Shown one piece after another: positions 48,669-57,087 of a stretch of DNA of 64,000 nucleotides (positions within the stretch are counted from its first letter, which is position 1; each line of letters opens with the position of its first letter). This stretch comes from Dokdonia pacifica. GTDB lineage: Bacteria; Bacteroidota; Bacteroidia; Flavobacteriales; Flavobacteriaceae. Both the position numbers and the translations under genes were made by a program. The stretch spans positions 248,001 through 312,000 of the forward strand of contig NZ_FZNY01000003.1 in the NCBI RefSeq assembly GCF_900188275.1, read 5' to 3'. The notes beneath the pieces are model-generated. The model did not search any database and had not been told where the DNA came from. It saw nothing but the letters and a program-made list of their open reading frames with translations.

Positions 48669-49327
48669 AAATTCTCCTTCACTATAAATTTTCCAAAATC
48701 AATAATGCTTTCTAGGGGTGTTGTTTCAAACACATCAAAAATGGCTTTGACAGATTTTTCGATAGCAACATCTGTTTTTTCAAATCCGGCAGAATTATCA
48801 CTCATCCAATATTTTAAAAGGAATAAGAACTGAATCCAAGCTCCTTCACTAAATAATTGCACAGGATTTTTTGTGATTTTATAGGCTTTGCTTTCATTAC
48901 CTTCTTCAATGAGCGATGTTGCAAAGTGACGTATTTTTATACGAAGTTCTTTAAGCTGTTCTAAATTTTTAAGAGGCATCGCGTGCTCTTTCAAAACAAA
49001 AAGGACATAACTTCTATTGGCAGTAAGATTACCAAACATGGTATAGAAAAATGAAAGCATCTTGTCTTTATTAGGATAGTTTTCAAAATCTTTATCCTTG
49101 TGTAAAGTTGCAACGGTGCTTTCATAAAGAGCGATCCAGATATGTTGTTTCAATCCTTCAAAAGAACCAAAATGCTCATAAAATTCTGTTTCGGTACATT
49201 TGATGTCTTTACAAAATTTATAGATAGTTACTGGGGTTTTGCCATGTTCTAAAACATGGTCCATGTATTTAGAAATGATATCTGTAGCAGTTATCTTTTT
49301 TTTGGTAGTTTTCTTTGCTGTAGCCAT
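48644..49327 (-). CDS. TetR/AcrR family transcriptional regulator
   Basis: 227 residues. The N-terminal HTH (about 12-55: TATDIISKYMDHVLEHGKTPVTIYKFCKDIKCTETEFYEHFGSFEGL, landmarks only) is followed by a helical ligand domain. The C-terminal eight residues are provided by the palindromic element C. It is 99 bp upstream of the ABC1 gene on the same strand, which suggests co-regulation of lipid or quinone genes; this is inference. Confidence 0.82.
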   Translation of the reverse strand: MATAKKTTKKKITATDIISKYMDHVLEHGKTPVTIYKFCKDIKCTETEFYEHFGSFEGLKQHIWIALYESTVATLHKDKDFENYPNKDKMLSFFYTMFGNLTANRSYVLFVLKEHAMPLKNLEQLKELRIKIRHFATSLIEEGNESKAYKITKNPVQLFSEGAWIQFLFLLKYWMSDNSAGFEKTDVAIEKSVKAIFDVFETTPLESIIDFGKFIVKENFAFAKSNS

Positions 49328-49451
49328 GTGAGATGATTATACAGTAAAGATAATGAATGTTTACATTATTTTATAAATCGTTAAACAAAATATATTGTTA
49401 AAGTTGTTTCAAAATATTTGAAAGAAGTACCACAATCCTACATTAAAAAGA

Positions 49452-49817
49452 TTAGGAAGTAAACTCACCGATATGCCATAAAATTCCTGAAGGATCGTAC
49501 AGAAAAAACTCGTTTCCCCAATCGTTGTAATGAATATGAGAGATTCTAACTCTTTTATAGGTTTTGTCAAGTTCTAGTGATTTAATACGAAGTAAATGTG
49601 TTTCTAGATCTTTTACTTCTAGAAACAGCATCGAGTTATTTACCCAATCTTTCACATATGCATCTTGTAAATAAAAACCGAAATCACCCAATTTGAAATA
49701 AGACATTTTAGGGCCTATTTTTACTTCTTCAAAACCTAAATCAAGGTAAAAGTTTCTTGAAAGTTCGTAATCTTTGGCACCAATAAAGGCTCTGATTGAT
49801 TTGACTGCGTATTCCAT
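49452..49817 (-). CDS. VOC family protein
   Basis: 121 residues with the vicinal-oxygen-chelate fold: GAKDYELSRNFYLDLGFEEVKIG, YFKLGDFGFYLQDA, SMLFLEV, FFLYDPSGILWHIGEF. The C-terminal DPSG-WH-GE block is a common metal-binding end. The substrate is unknown. Confidence 0.82.
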   Translation of the reverse strand: MEYAVKSIRAFIGAKDYELSRNFYLDLGFEEVKIGPKMSYFKLGDFGFYLQDAYVKDWVNNSMLFLEVKDLETHLLRIKSLELDKTYKRVRISHIHYNDWGNEFFLYDPSGILWHIGEFTS

Positions 49818-49890
49818 AGAGATGTGATATTTAGCTATTGTAGACTTAAAGATAGCTTTTATTATTTTACTTTTTATATGGACGGATTTG

Positions 49891-50748
49891 CTAGGATATA
49901 CTATATGGGGTTTTACTCATTGACTTTGAGTAAAATGCAGTTGTTTTTTTTGCATTTTCAATTTCTTGATCTGAAAGGTTTAGTTCAAAATGCGCAATGA
50001 TTTTTATAAAATCATCTAATAATGTATGATAGTTTGTATGTAGTGTGTGACTATTTGTATGAAGCTGTGCTTGTTTACGATGTAACTTTACCATATGAAT
50101 TAGGTATGCTTCCTTTGTGGTGTAATGATACCCTTCTCCTGTAAAATACCTTTTAAGAATATCTGTAGGTTGTTGCCACCACTGAGCAAAACCGCCATCA
50201 GACTTTTTAAGAGAAGCGACAACTTCATCTGTTTTTCTATCGAGATACATCCATTTTGTAGTAGGATAAAGTTCTAGAAATACATCTATCATAAATACAT
50301 TCCATGAAGTAAGTTTAAAAATCACATGCTTCTCATCACCTAAAGGTTGACAATAACTTTCAATAATTTTTTTTAATTGTTTTTGAACAGTTTCTTTTGG
50401 GAGATTATGTAATACGTAAGAAAGTAATAAACCATTAATGGCTTCTGTTTCAGATATAACTCTAATATGAGAAGTTGTTTGCAACATTCTAACTAGTAAT
50501 GTAGAACCACAATGTGATGTATGAAAAATAAAGCCCTTTAACTCAATTTGTCTATTCGGAATTATGTCTATAGCATCTAATGTTTCATTTGTAATTGCGT
50601 GTCCTTTCATTCGGTATGCTTGAATACCTTCATTAAAAAAAGGATATTTAAAAACAACAGCAGGTAGTTTATAACAAACGGTGGTAGGATGTTCTTCAAC
50701 AGTAGTATGTTTAGGAAATAGCTTTTTTGGTTTTTTTATAGAGGACAT
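49891..50748 (-). CDS. sulfotransferase family protein
   Basis: 285 residues. The PAPS-binding loop IFHTSHCGSTLLVRML lies at about 53-68, and a SETEAIN segment follows. Related flavobacterial proteins sulfate unknown small molecules or surface glycans. The protein is cytosolic. It is preceded at 50776-51078 by a small membrane protein on the same strand (27-bp gap). Confidence 0.75.
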   Translation of the reverse strand: MSSIKKPKKLFPKHTTVEEHPTTVCYKLPAVVFKYPFFNEGIQAYRMKGHAITNETLDAIDIIPNRQIELKGFIFHTSHCGSTLLVRMLQTTSHIRVISETEAINGLLLSYVLHNLPKETVQKQLKKIIESYCQPLGDEKHVIFKLTSWNVFMIDVFLELYPTTKWMYLDRKTDEVVASLKKSDGGFAQWWQQPTDILKRYFTGEGYHYTTKEAYLIHMVKLHRKQAQLHTNSHTLHTNYHTLLDDFIKIIAHFELNLSDQEIENAKKTTAFYSKSMSKTPYSIS

Positions 50749-50775
50749 TTGTTTTCTATATTTTAGTACAAATAT

Positions 50776-51078
50776 CTATAAAACTGTTTTCTTAAGACGA
50801 TCTATTTTTTTAGTATTCAATCGTATGACTAAAAATACACTTATAACAAAAAATACGAAGAGCACTGCTAGATTAACTAAAGAGGCTTCTATATAATCTA
50901 GGTTTTCAAAAATTAGACTTCCTTTTCTTCTTGGGAGAATAGGAATTATAAAAGATAAGATGATCAGAAATGTTATAGAGTAAGGTGCTAGCTTTTTGAA
51001 TGAACGATTTTGCTTTTGTAATCGTTCAATGTCTCTAGCAATAATCTCTTTTTTTTGCTCTTTTATACTTTTACTCAT
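50776..51078 (-). CDS. small two-helix membrane protein
   Basis: 100 residues. A basic helical N-terminus (KSIKEQKKEIIARDIERLQKQ) is followed by two hydrophobic helices (APYSITFLIILSFIIPIL and SLVNLAVLFVFFVISVFLVI) and a basic end (RLKKTVL). No family is recognised. It is next to the sulfotransferase gene. Confidence 0.65.
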   Translation of the reverse strand: MSKSIKEQKKEIIARDIERLQKQNRSFKKLAPYSITFLIILSFIIPILPRRKGSLIFENLDYIEASLVNLAVLFVFFVISVFLVIRLNTKKIDRLKKTVL

Positions 51079-51150
51079 AGAAATGTAGCCATAATTATAA
51101 TACTACACCCTAATAGTCTTTGGGAATAGTTATTTGTTACAGTTTGATTC

Positions 51151-51326
51151 TATATGCTTTAACGCTTTGCTTTCCTTTTGGGTCGTGAACCCGCCTGCCG
51201 GCAGGCAAGTCTCGCAAGCTCGATTTATCATTTCATTCTCTCTTCGGTCATGAATCTCGCAAGCTCGATTTATCATTTCATTCTCCCTCCGGTCGTGAAT
51301 CTCACAAGTTCGATTTCGCGAAAGCG
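51151..51326 (-). repeat. composite palindromic element D (three 45-bp units, inner palindrome)
   Basis: In the minus direction: head (51326-51314), unit 1 (51313-51269), unit 2 (51268-51224), and a tail unit (51223-51158) carrying a diverged 20-base palindrome at 51209-51190 between GAGA and TTCACGAC, then the tail GCATATA. The third unit has one extra base besides the insert. It fills most of the 348-bp gap between two minus-strand genes. Confidence 0.85.
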
Positions 51327-51372
51327 TATACAGTATCATTATATGCAATAGGAATTAATTATAGAATAAAAA

Positions 51373-51402
51373 ATAGCGATTTGAATGCATTCAAATCGCT
51401 AT
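51373..51402 (-). terminator. 30-bp perfect palindrome acting as minus-strand terminator
   Basis: A perfect 30-bp palindrome (ATAGCGATTT... mirrored) centred on GCATGC-like TGCA. It is followed on the minus strand by TTTTTT and lies 25 bp beyond the stop of the ABM lipoprotein. Confidence 0.7.
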
Positions 51403-51426
51403 GATATTATATCTAGAAAATGTTAT

Positions 51427-51792
51427 TTATTTTACTTGATACCGGGTCATTTTCATAGTAGGAGCTTCTATCATATGTACATAGGTAGTTACGGATGTGT
51501 CTGTCATAAATTTTTGCATGGAAGCATCTGCACTTGCTTGATTTTTCCATTTGACCATTACCAGTACCTCATTATTTTCCTTTGAATAGGCGCTTTCGCG
51601 GCTTATAAATCCAGGTTGTTTACTAGTAAATTTGGATTGGATATTTGCATCTTCTTTCCAGAACTCCTCCATATTTACAGCTGCTTTATAAGCAAATGTG
51701 GTAATCTCAATAACATACGATTCCATAGTACTTTCTTTTTGTTGGCAACCCAACATGATGATGCATATGCATGCTAGAACAATTTTTTTCAT
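51427..51792 (-). CDS. ABM-domain lipoprotein
   Basis: 121 residues with lipobox IMLGC (Cys16). The rest is one ABM domain: SYVIEITTFAYKAA, SKFTSKQPGFISRESAYS, EVLVMVKWKNQASADAS and the C-terminal strand IEAPTMKMTRYQV. A partial copy of the genome palindrome, CGCTTTCGCGG at 51591-51601, codes for SRESA. It forms an operon with the NTF2-like lipoprotein 5 bp upstream. Confidence 0.75.
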   Translation of the reverse strand: MKKIVLACICIIMLGCQQKESTMESYVIEITTFAYKAAVNMEEFWKEDANIQSKFTSKQPGFISRESAYSKENNEVLVMVKWKNQASADASMQKFMTDTSVTTYVHMIEAPTMKMTRYQVK

Positions 51793-51797
51793 TGGAT

Positions 51798-52670
51798 TTA
51801 GAAATTGAATTTTCCATTAGTATTTTGACGTTCAGCTTCTGGTGCTATGGTTTCCATCACATCCCAATGCTCTACGATTTTTCCATCTTCTACTCTGAAT
51901 AGATCATAAAAGGATGTTGGTGCTCCTGCAAATGTTCCTTCACTCACCGCTAATACAAAATTACCTTCTCCTAGTACTTTATGTGTTTTAGTATATACCA
52001 TCGTAATGCCTTGTTTAGCCATTGCTTCTAAGGCTTGTCCTAATCCTGAGATCCCATCGGCGATATCTGGATTATGTTGGGTATAGGTATCTCCTGTGAA
52101 GTAATTTCCTATTTTATCCATTTCTCCTTTTACTAGAATGGTCGTAACAAAATCACTTACCAATTCCTTATTTGCTAAAGTTTTGTCTAGATCAGTAGCA
52201 ATTGTAGGGCCGTCTGTTTGTGTATGTCCACTAGGATTAGCTGCTTTGATGTCTATTAAGTTATCCCAATGTTCTACAATTTTTCCATCTTCAAATCTAA
52301 AAATATCAAATCCTATTTTTGGTCCGAAGAAATCATAAATGGTATGAGCAAATACATAATCACCATCTTGATACGCTCTTACGACATTGGCTTTAAACCC
52401 TCCTTCTGGCGCGTTTTGTAAAACGGCTCCAAATCCTTCCAAACCATCAGCTACACCTAAGTTGTGTTGTACGTAATTTGTAGGGTTAATATATCCAACA
52501 GGGGTTTGATCTCCTGTCTCTAAGCTTACTAATAAGGCAACGGCTTTTTCTTTGTTTGTGGGTTCCATAATTGTTGGTTTTTCAAGTTGTGTGATTTCTT
52601 CTTTTTTTGTGTCTGTTTTGCAGGATAGTATTGTGATACATACTATACAAGCAAGTGCGCTATATTTCAT
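51798..52670 (-). CDS. lipoprotein with two NTF2/SnoaL-like domains
   Basis: 290 residues with lipobox ILSC (Cys17). Two tandem SnoaL-like domains (about 45-145 and 160-285) share the pattern YVQHNLGVADGLEGFG/YTQHNPDIADGISGLG, then FAHTIYDFFG/LAVSEGTFAG, FDIFRFEDGKIVEHWD/YDLFRVEDGKIVEHWD. It may bind a small molecule in the envelope, possibly acting with the ABM partner. Confidence 0.82.
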   Translation of the reverse strand: MKYSALACIVCITILSCKTDTKKEEITQLEKPTIMEPTNKEKAVALLVSLETGDQTPVGYINPTNYVQHNLGVADGLEGFGAVLQNAPEGGFKANVVRAYQDGDYVFAHTIYDFFGPKIGFDIFRFEDGKIVEHWDNLIDIKAANPSGHTQTDGPTIATDLDKTLANKELVSDFVTTILVKGEMDKIGNYFTGDTYTQHNPDIADGISGLGQALEAMAKQGITMVYTKTHKVLGEGNFVLAVSEGTFAGAPTSFYDLFRVEDGKIVEHWDVMETIAPEAERQNTNGKFNF

Positions 52671-52766
52671 TGTGATGATTTAAATGATGACACAAATGTA
52701 GCGCGCCCCTTATGAGAATAGTAGGTGTAAGTATTTCAAAAAATGGTTAATATCGAACCTGTAAGC

Positions 52767-53645
52767 TTATATGTGAAGATTTTTAAATGCATTTGGGGTT
52801 AATCTTGTGTGCTTTTTGAAGTACTTCACAAAATTAGTGGGTTCTTCAAACCCTAGTGCATAGGCAAGTTGCGTACTTTTAATAGAGGAATTTATAAGCT
52901 GTCTTTTGGCTTCTAGAATGATAAACTCATCTATAAATTGTTTTGCTGTTTTATGCACAATCTCTTTACAGATAGTATTCAAATGTTTGTAGCTTATATT
53001 CATATGGGATGCATAGAAATCGGCATTTCTGCTCTTTCCATAGTTGAGCGCTACTATGGATGTAAACTTGAGGAAAGTGGCAAGCTTATCGGACTCTTGT
53101 ATATGAAAGGTTTGTGATTGTTTGAGTTGTTCTAGTTTTGAAAATATAATCGTATATAATGCATCTATAATGTTTCCTTTATTAAATGCCTGTTGTTCTT
53201 TATAAAACTCTTTATAAAACAACTGGAAATATTCAGGTACTTGAGAGCTTTCAGGAATTTGAATAATAGGGGAGAAGAGATGTGATGTAAATAAACGAAT
53301 CACGGTATTTCTAGGCAGTGTATTTAACTGACTTTTAAAATAATTTTCTGTAAAAAGAATGATATATCCCTTTGTTTCTGGTGTAAATCTAAACGCATTA
53401 ATTTGTCCCTTGGTAAGGTATACTAAGGTGTTTTTTCGAACAGGATGCCAAACAAAATCGATTAGATGTTCTGTTGCTCCTTCAGTGTAATGTATTAATA
53501 AATAGAAACGAACTTGATGTGCTTTTTCAGGAAAGTGATCTAAGGTCTCTTTCCGTTCCATCAAGCTTTCTATGGTAATAATCTCTATTTCTTGAAGTCC
53601 GTCATGATTTGTTTTAAATGCTATTTGAGGTATATCATGAGACAT
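52767..53645 (-). CDS. AraC family transcriptional regulator
   Basis: 292 residues: a cupin-type N-terminal domain (1-150) and a C-terminal AraC HTH (STQLAYALGFEEPTNFVKYFKKHTRLTPNAFKN). It is soluble. It is transcribed towards the NTF2/ABM lipoprotein genes, 96 bp away, and could regulate them. It is 28 bp downstream of a small membrane protein gene. Confidence 0.82.
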   Translation of the reverse strand: MSHDIPQIAFKTNHDGLQEIEIITIESLMERKETLDHFPEKAHQVRFYLLIHYTEGATEHLIDFVWHPVRKNTLVYLTKGQINAFRFTPETKGYIILFTENYFKSQLNTLPRNTVIRLFTSHLFSPIIQIPESSQVPEYFQLFYKEFYKEQQAFNKGNIIDALYTIIFSKLEQLKQSQTFHIQESDKLATFLKFTSIVALNYGKSRNADFYASHMNISYKHLNTICKEIVHKTAKQFIDEFIILEAKRQLINSSIKSTQLAYALGFEEPTNFVKYFKKHTRLTPNAFKNLHI

Positions 53646-53673
53646 AGAAAGGATTGAAATACTAGTTGCGATA

Positions 53674-54090
53674 TTAGTTACGAGTGATGCGACGTGCTAA
53701 TCGGCCGCCTATATATGCCATCGGGATATACGCTAGTAAAATATCAACAATGGTAAACCATGCGGGTCCTTGTAGCATAATATTAACAACAATTCCGCCT
53801 ATAAAGAAAAGCACTCCCACAATAAGAGCACTTAACATTTTGCGTGTTTTTGAAATCGCTCCAGCTACTAATGCACCTACTAAGGTTCCTAGTGCATGAC
53901 CTAAAAATGGAAATATAAAAAATTTAGGAGCTAGGGTAGGCATTACTTCGGCCATTGCAGCCATATCATTGGGATCTACATTTGGTATTGGTGTGACACT
54001 GTATCCCAGAGTAATCAATCCCATATTAACGATACTTCCTACTATCCATCCTGCGATGACAGCAAGAACATTTCTAAGAACTGAATTCAT
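53674..54090 (-). CDS. four-helix membrane protein
   Basis: 138 residues with four hydrophobic helices (NVLAVIAGWIVGSIVNMG, FIFPFLGHALGTLVGALVAGAI, ALIVGVLFFIGGIVVNIM, FTIVDILLAYIPMAYIGG) and a basic end (RLARRITRN). Similar small proteins are scattered in Bacteroidota and unnamed. The function is unknown. Confidence 0.65.
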   Translation of the reverse strand: MNSVLRNVLAVIAGWIVGSIVNMGLITLGYSVTPIPNVDPNDMAAMAEVMPTLAPKFFIFPFLGHALGTLVGALVAGAISKTRKMLSALIVGVLFFIGGIVVNIMLQGPAWFTIVDILLAYIPMAYIGGRLARRITRN

Positions 54091-54140
54091 AATCTATGTT
54101 ATTTGGTTGGTTGTTTGGTGTACTAAAGATAGGGAAAGAT

Positions 54141-55106
54141 TTAATTATTGTAAGCGGCTAAAAATGCTACTACAGCTTTTCGTGATGCAACCATTGCTTT
54201 TAAAGTTCCTTCTTGTGTACCACCATATAGGAATTTATGTTTTTTAATTCCTGTTAGATTGGTGGATTGATATTCGGCTCTTTCAGTAGGAATGGCATCA
54301 TCAAACCAAAGAAATTGATGCCCGCAATCTTTATAAGAAATATGATCCATCGTGTAGGGGTTATTTTCTTTTTCAAAAGTAGTTTTCATATAATCCGCCA
54401 TTTGAGAAGCTGGCCATACCCAATCGTCTTCTCCAGTTAATAAAAGCACATTACAATGTATGTTTTCTACTTTGATACGAGATTGTTCCATCACTGCTGG
54501 ATTCTCAAAAATAGGATCAATATATTTTTTGTAAACTATTTTCCCTGCTTGATCGGTAAACCGATCTATTGGCGCAAAAGGCACTTCTTTTCCTTGTAAG
54601 GTCCAGGAAGATACCAGAGGCTCATTTTCTTTGACATCAATATGATTGGGTAATACAAATGCACTAGGCGTATAGGCGATCACTCCATCAACTAGATCAA
54701 AATACGAAGCAAATGCCAGACTGTATTCAGCCCCTTTGGAAATACCTAAAAGAATAATCTTACGTTTTGGAAATTTGTTTTTAGACCATAAGACGACCTT
54801 TTCCAAATACTCTAAAGGTATTTTCTCCATCTTTTTGGGAAGATTACGTTCTCCAAAATAGGCAATAGATAGTACATCATAACCACTTTTTGTCAACCCA
54901 AATAAAACCTTATTTGGAATAAAACTCCCTCCAGAACCCGGTACGACAATCACTAAAGGCGCTTGTAAATTTTCTGGTCGTGATAAAAGCTTGGCAACAA
55001 TATCCTTTGATGGTATTTTTTCAACAGTCATACCGTCAGGAGTATCCGAACAAGATGTAATTACAATACCTATAATAATGAGAAGATACTTTCCTAAACT
55101 TCGCAT
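54141..55106 (-). CDS. acyl-CoA thioester hydrolase/BAAT C-terminal domain lipoprotein
   Basis: 321 residues with a lipobox in VITSC (about Cys19). An alpha/beta-hydrolase domain has the nucleophile elbow GISKGAE (Ser at about 123), the oxyanion-side GSGGSF near residue 58, and a late Asp/His (TGEDDWVWPAS and DCGHQFLW). BAAT_C enzymes act on acyl thioesters or esters, often in lipid or xenobiotic metabolism. A lipoprotein version may act in the periplasm. Confidence 0.8.
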   Translation of the reverse strand: MRSLGKYLLIIIGIVITSCSDTPDGMTVEKIPSKDIVAKLLSRPENLQAPLVIVVPGSGGSFIPNKVLFGLTKSGYDVLSIAYFGERNLPKKMEKIPLEYLEKVVLWSKNKFPKRKIILLGISKGAEYSLAFASYFDLVDGVIAYTPSAFVLPNHIDVKENEPLVSSWTLQGKEVPFAPIDRFTDQAGKIVYKKYIDPIFENPAVMEQSRIKVENIHCNVLLLTGEDDWVWPASQMADYMKTTFEKENNPYTMDHISYKDCGHQFLWFDDAIPTERAEYQSTNLTGIKKHKFLYGGTQEGTLKAMVASRKAVVAFLAAYNN

Positions 55107-55165
55107 GGTAATGGTTGTTTATAGCATAACGTCTCGGGATGATTTATGTTTTATTGATTTTATTT

Positions 55166-55340
55166 CGCTTTCGCGAAATCGAGCTTGCGAGATTCACGAC
55201 CGTAGGAAGAATGAAATGATAAATCGAACTTGTGAGATTCACGACCGTTGAGAGAATGAAATGATAAATCGAGCTTGTGAGACCTGCCTGCCGGCAGGCA
55301 AGTTCATGACCGTAGGGAGAGCGAAGTGTTAAAGGGTATA
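55166..55340 (+). repeat. composite palindromic element E (three units, inner palindrome)
   Basis: Head 55166-55178, unit 1 55179-55223 (45 bp), unit 2 55224-55268 (45 bp), tail unit 55269-55333 (45+20 bp) with the inner palindrome at 55283-55302, and tail GGGTATA. Unit lengths are exact, and the insert adds exactly 20 bases with no duplication at its edges. It fills most of the 316-bp gap between minus-strand genes. Confidence 0.88.
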
Positions 55341-55422
55341 AAGAAGCTAAGTATTTAGAGAGGATTATTTAGGAATGCCACCAATTGCAAAACTCGCGAG
55401 AGCGGAGGTTGTAGGCAGGTTT

Positions 55423-55926
55423 TTATTCAGTTTTAGGAAATTCAATTCCTATTATTTCTGCTTCTCCAATTTTTTTTGCTCCTTCATGAATCCACCATTT
55501 TCTTCCGATATTCATATATTCATCAATCGGTTGTTTTGATAAAAACCGAACTAAAACTTCTTTAGTTTCTCCCGGTAATATCAATGCACCTTCTTCAAAT
55601 TGAATATCTCCTATATAGGTATATTTAAATTGCCCATTTGTTTTGTATTCAAAAACGTGATTTGGTCTTAATCCACTTTTGAATCCATTTTTTCTTCCTC
55701 CTTGTTCAGTGGTCAATAATCTTAAATTTGCTTTAACGTGAATTAGTTCTGGTGTTTCATCAAGGTCAAAATCTGTAATGCTATAATCAGTATATTTTCC
55801 GAAAGTGTGTGTGTCAAAAACTTTCCCATAGCCTAAATTCAGCCACCTTTTGTAAATCAATTTTCCATTGATATAAAGGTAAAACTCATTGTCGTCTTTT
55901 ATTTCCTTTTTAATTACCATGTCCAT
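55423..55926 (-). CDS. EF-Tu domain III-like protein without GTPase domain
   Basis: 167 residues. From about residue 60 it follows the third domain of elongation factor Tu: HVKANLRLLTTEQGGRKNGF, GLRPNHVFEY, ILPGETKEVLVRFL, and the end WWIHEGAKKIGEAEIIGI. Domains I and II are absent, so it is not a translation factor. The N-terminal 60 residues are unrelated. It could interact with a tRNA or EF-Tu partner, or just share the barrel. It overlaps the next gene by 13 bp. Confidence 0.6.
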   Translation of the reverse strand: MDMVIKKEIKDDNEFYLYINGKLIYKRWLNLGYGKVFDTHTFGKYTDYSITDFDLDETPELIHVKANLRLLTTEQGGRKNGFKSGLRPNHVFEYKTNGQFKYTYIGDIQFEEGALILPGETKEVLVRFLSKQPIDEYMNIGRKWWIHEGAKKIGEAEIIGIEFPKTE

Positions 55927-56261
55927 ACGGGTCCGTTATAATATAGTATGATCAACCAAGTAGTATAAAAAATTGAAAATAATGTTCCAATTACTAGAAA
56001 GAACCATCTAAACCTTTTGAACTTGAAAAGCGTTTTAAAATAATATTCATCTAGCAGTTCAATTAGTATTCCAATGGAATAGAGAATATTTGCTCCCAAA
56101 CCATATAGTACAACTCCAAGAATATCTTCATGGTTGAAAGTATCAGGTCGTTCATTAATAATTTGCCATACACCAAAAATCAGTACAATTAGATTATACC
56201 AAATCCGCTTTTTTTCCCACCAATCTAATGTGTTTCTTGTTAGCTCACTGTTCATGATCAA
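55914..56261 (-). CDS. small membrane protein upstream of the EF-Tu-like gene
   Basis: 115 residues with two to three hydrophobic helices (YNLIVLIFGVWQII, LYGLGANILYSIGILIELL, WFFLVIGTLFSIFYTTWLIIL). No family is recognised. Overlap with the EF-Tu-like gene by 13 bp shows the two are coupled. Confidence 0.62.
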   Translation of the reverse strand: MIMNSELTRNTLDWWEKKRIWYNLIVLIFGVWQIINERPDTFNHEDILGVVLYGLGANILYSIGILIELLDEYYFKTLFKFKRFRWFFLVIGTLFSIFYTTWLIILYYNGPVWTW

Positions 56262-56340
56262 ATTAGTTATAGTGGTTTGGTTTTGTGTATGATTTCGTTG
56301 CGTGTTTAAGCACTAAAGTTAGCAAACAAATCACGGATAG

Positions 56341-56359
56341 AAAATTCCAGCGGAATTTT
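56341..56359 (-). terminator. probable terminator hairpin
   Basis: A perfect 8-bp stem (56341-56348 / 56352-56359), loop AGC, 46 bp past the stop of the minus-strand gene 56405-56923. The T run is short. Confidence 0.4.
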
Positions 56360-56404
56360 CGTAAGTAAGCCTTTACTAGCAATGAATTATACACAATGTT
56401 GTAG

Positions 56405-56923
56405 CTAGTTTTTTTCTATTGGGTATTTAAAATTAGGATACTCTGTTTCAAAATATTCATTTTTTTCCTTAACAACAGTATTGTCAATCATTCCTGTAGA
56501 TAGATTTATTTTCCCAAATCCGAAGTACCAATTCTCGGTTTCATAAAACTTTATTTCGGACTTTATCAATTGTTTTGAATTGTTGTTATTATTTTTTTTA
56601 ATCCAAAATAAATCCTGCTCGCTATACATACCTCCAATATGTAACATAGCACTCTCAAAACTTATTCTATTTAAGAGGGTTTCGATATTCCAAATCAGTT
56701 CATTGAAATCTTCCAAATCATATCCTAAATATTTAAACGTTCTAGAAAATGATATTATATATGATTCATAAAAGTATGGATATTCATTATTCCCTTTTGA
56801 AAACATTGAAGAATGTATGTAGTTATATTGTTCAGAGTTTGACATTTCGTCAATTGCTTTATTGACATTTTCATATTCTCTATCAATTAATATTACTCCA
56901 TATATATAATTGTATTCGTACAT
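56405..56923 (-). CDS. hypothetical protein
   Basis: 172 residues, no signal peptide. The sequence is rich in Tyr, Asn and Phe (MYEYNYIYGVILIDREYENV, NWYFGFGKINLSTGMI) with no known motif. The A/T-rich character and isolation hint at an immunity-type or transferred gene, but nothing decides this. Confidence 0.55.
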   Translation of the reverse strand: MYEYNYIYGVILIDREYENVNKAIDEMSNSEQYNYIHSSMFSKGNNEYPYFYESYIISFSRTFKYLGYDLEDFNELIWNIETLLNRISFESAMLHIGGMYSEQDLFWIKKNNNNNSKQLIKSEIKFYETENWYFGFGKINLSTGMIDNTVVKEKNEYFETEYPNFKYPIEKN

Positions 56924-57087
56924 TTCTTTAATTAGCTACAACTTATTTATATCATTACCCCTAAAATACCATAAAAACCCATCAATCATATAGTTATAGT
57001 CTTTTAAATAAGTGCCAGTTCGTTTATATCCGTTAAAAACGTTTATAAACGTTTTATTATAATAGTCTAAAACAATTTATCATAAGA

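Noticed and set aside
48528-48833. Plus-strand frame over the 3' end of tetR and the repeat
   Set aside because: It is mostly antisense to the TetR gene and repeat element C, with no protein-like composition.
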